Position numbers and translations under genes: made by a program. The notes under the pieces were generated by a model, which worked only from the letters and a program-made list of their open reading frames with translations, made no database searches and was not told the origin of the DNA. Shown one piece after another: positions 5,904 to 5,972 of a stretch of DNA of 5,972 nucleotides; within the stretch, counting starts at the first letter, position 1; the number at the start of each line of letters is the position of its first letter. Source of the stretch: Candidatus Kapaibacterium sp. (lineage in GTDB: Bacteria > Bacteroidota > Ignavibacteria > Kapaibacteriales > UBA961); assembly GCA_023253875.1 (NCBI GenBank), contig JALRFC010000128.1, forward strand, positions 1 through 5,972, written 5' to 3'.

Positions 5904-5972
5904 TTAATCGTTTCTAATAATAAATTTTGTTTTTACTGGTAATTTGTATGATGCTAAATTAAAAGCAGCACG
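5904..5972 (-). CDS. rplP: Ribosomal protein L16 (uL16), C-terminal 22 codons only, cut by window edge
   Basis: Reading the minus strand inward from the right edge gives 22 sense codons and then TAA, followed in frame by TAG (a tandem stop). The peptide reads RAAFNLASYKLPVKTKFIIR and then ND. It aligns without gaps to the known C-terminus of bacterial L16, whose E. coli version has REAFKLAAAKLPIKTTFV. The shared core is R-x-A-F-x-L-A-x-x-K-L-P-x-K-T-x-F. L16 is a large-subunit protein near the A site and the gene normally sits in the S10 operon between rpsC and rpmC. The stop is six bases before one possible start (5897) and 39 before the other (5864) of the next gene, so the two are probably co-transcribed. 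The call rests on a short stretch but a distinctive one. Confidence 0.78.
   Translation of the reverse strand, partial: RAAFNLASYKLPVKTKFIIRND

Overview
The window looks like chromosomal DNA from the Bacteroidota/Chlorobiota side of the FCB group. Two of its proteins support this. One is a large Oar-like TonB-dependent outer-membrane receptor with an N-terminal carboxypeptidase-regulatory domain. The other is a secreted serine hydrolase that ends in a tail resembling the type IX secretion (Por) C-terminal sorting domain. The DNA is fairly AT-rich, yet several starts have clear AAGGAG/AGGAG ribosome sites, which many classical Bacteroidetes genes lack. That could fit a deeper branch such as the Ignavibacteria/Kapabacteria type, but this placement is inference.

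Layout, left to right. Positions 1-401 (+) hold the 3' part of a membrane PAP2-family phosphatase with all three catalytic motifs. The 123-base gap that follows carries two perfect stem-loops (387-408, over the stop codon, and 479-502). It also holds a possible nine-codon leader ORF (499-528) whose stop overlaps the next start. Positions 525-3878 (+) encode the 1117-residue receptor, closed by a strong intrinsic terminator (3896-3931). A promoter-like TAnnTTTG box (3983-3990) and a ribosome site precede the serine hydrolase gene (4025-5329, +). On the opposite strand a cysteine-containing protein of unknown function (5316-5864) converges on the hydrolase gene and overlaps its 3' end by 14 bases. 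At the right edge (5904-5972, -) are the last 22 codons of what reads as ribosomal protein L16 (rplP), immediately upstream of the unknown gene.

How the genes relate. The receptor and hydrolase are each exported to or across the outer membrane. They sit in tandem but appear to be separate transcription units, because the terminator lies between them. No SusD-type partner is present, so a shared substrate is only a possibility. The unknown gene is co-directional with rplP and very close to it. This is the most unusual feature: rpmC (L29) normally follows rplP in the S10 operon, but here an unrecognised protein follows and the transcription unit then meets a convergent gene. No CRISPR array, tRNA, rRNA or insertion sequence was seen.
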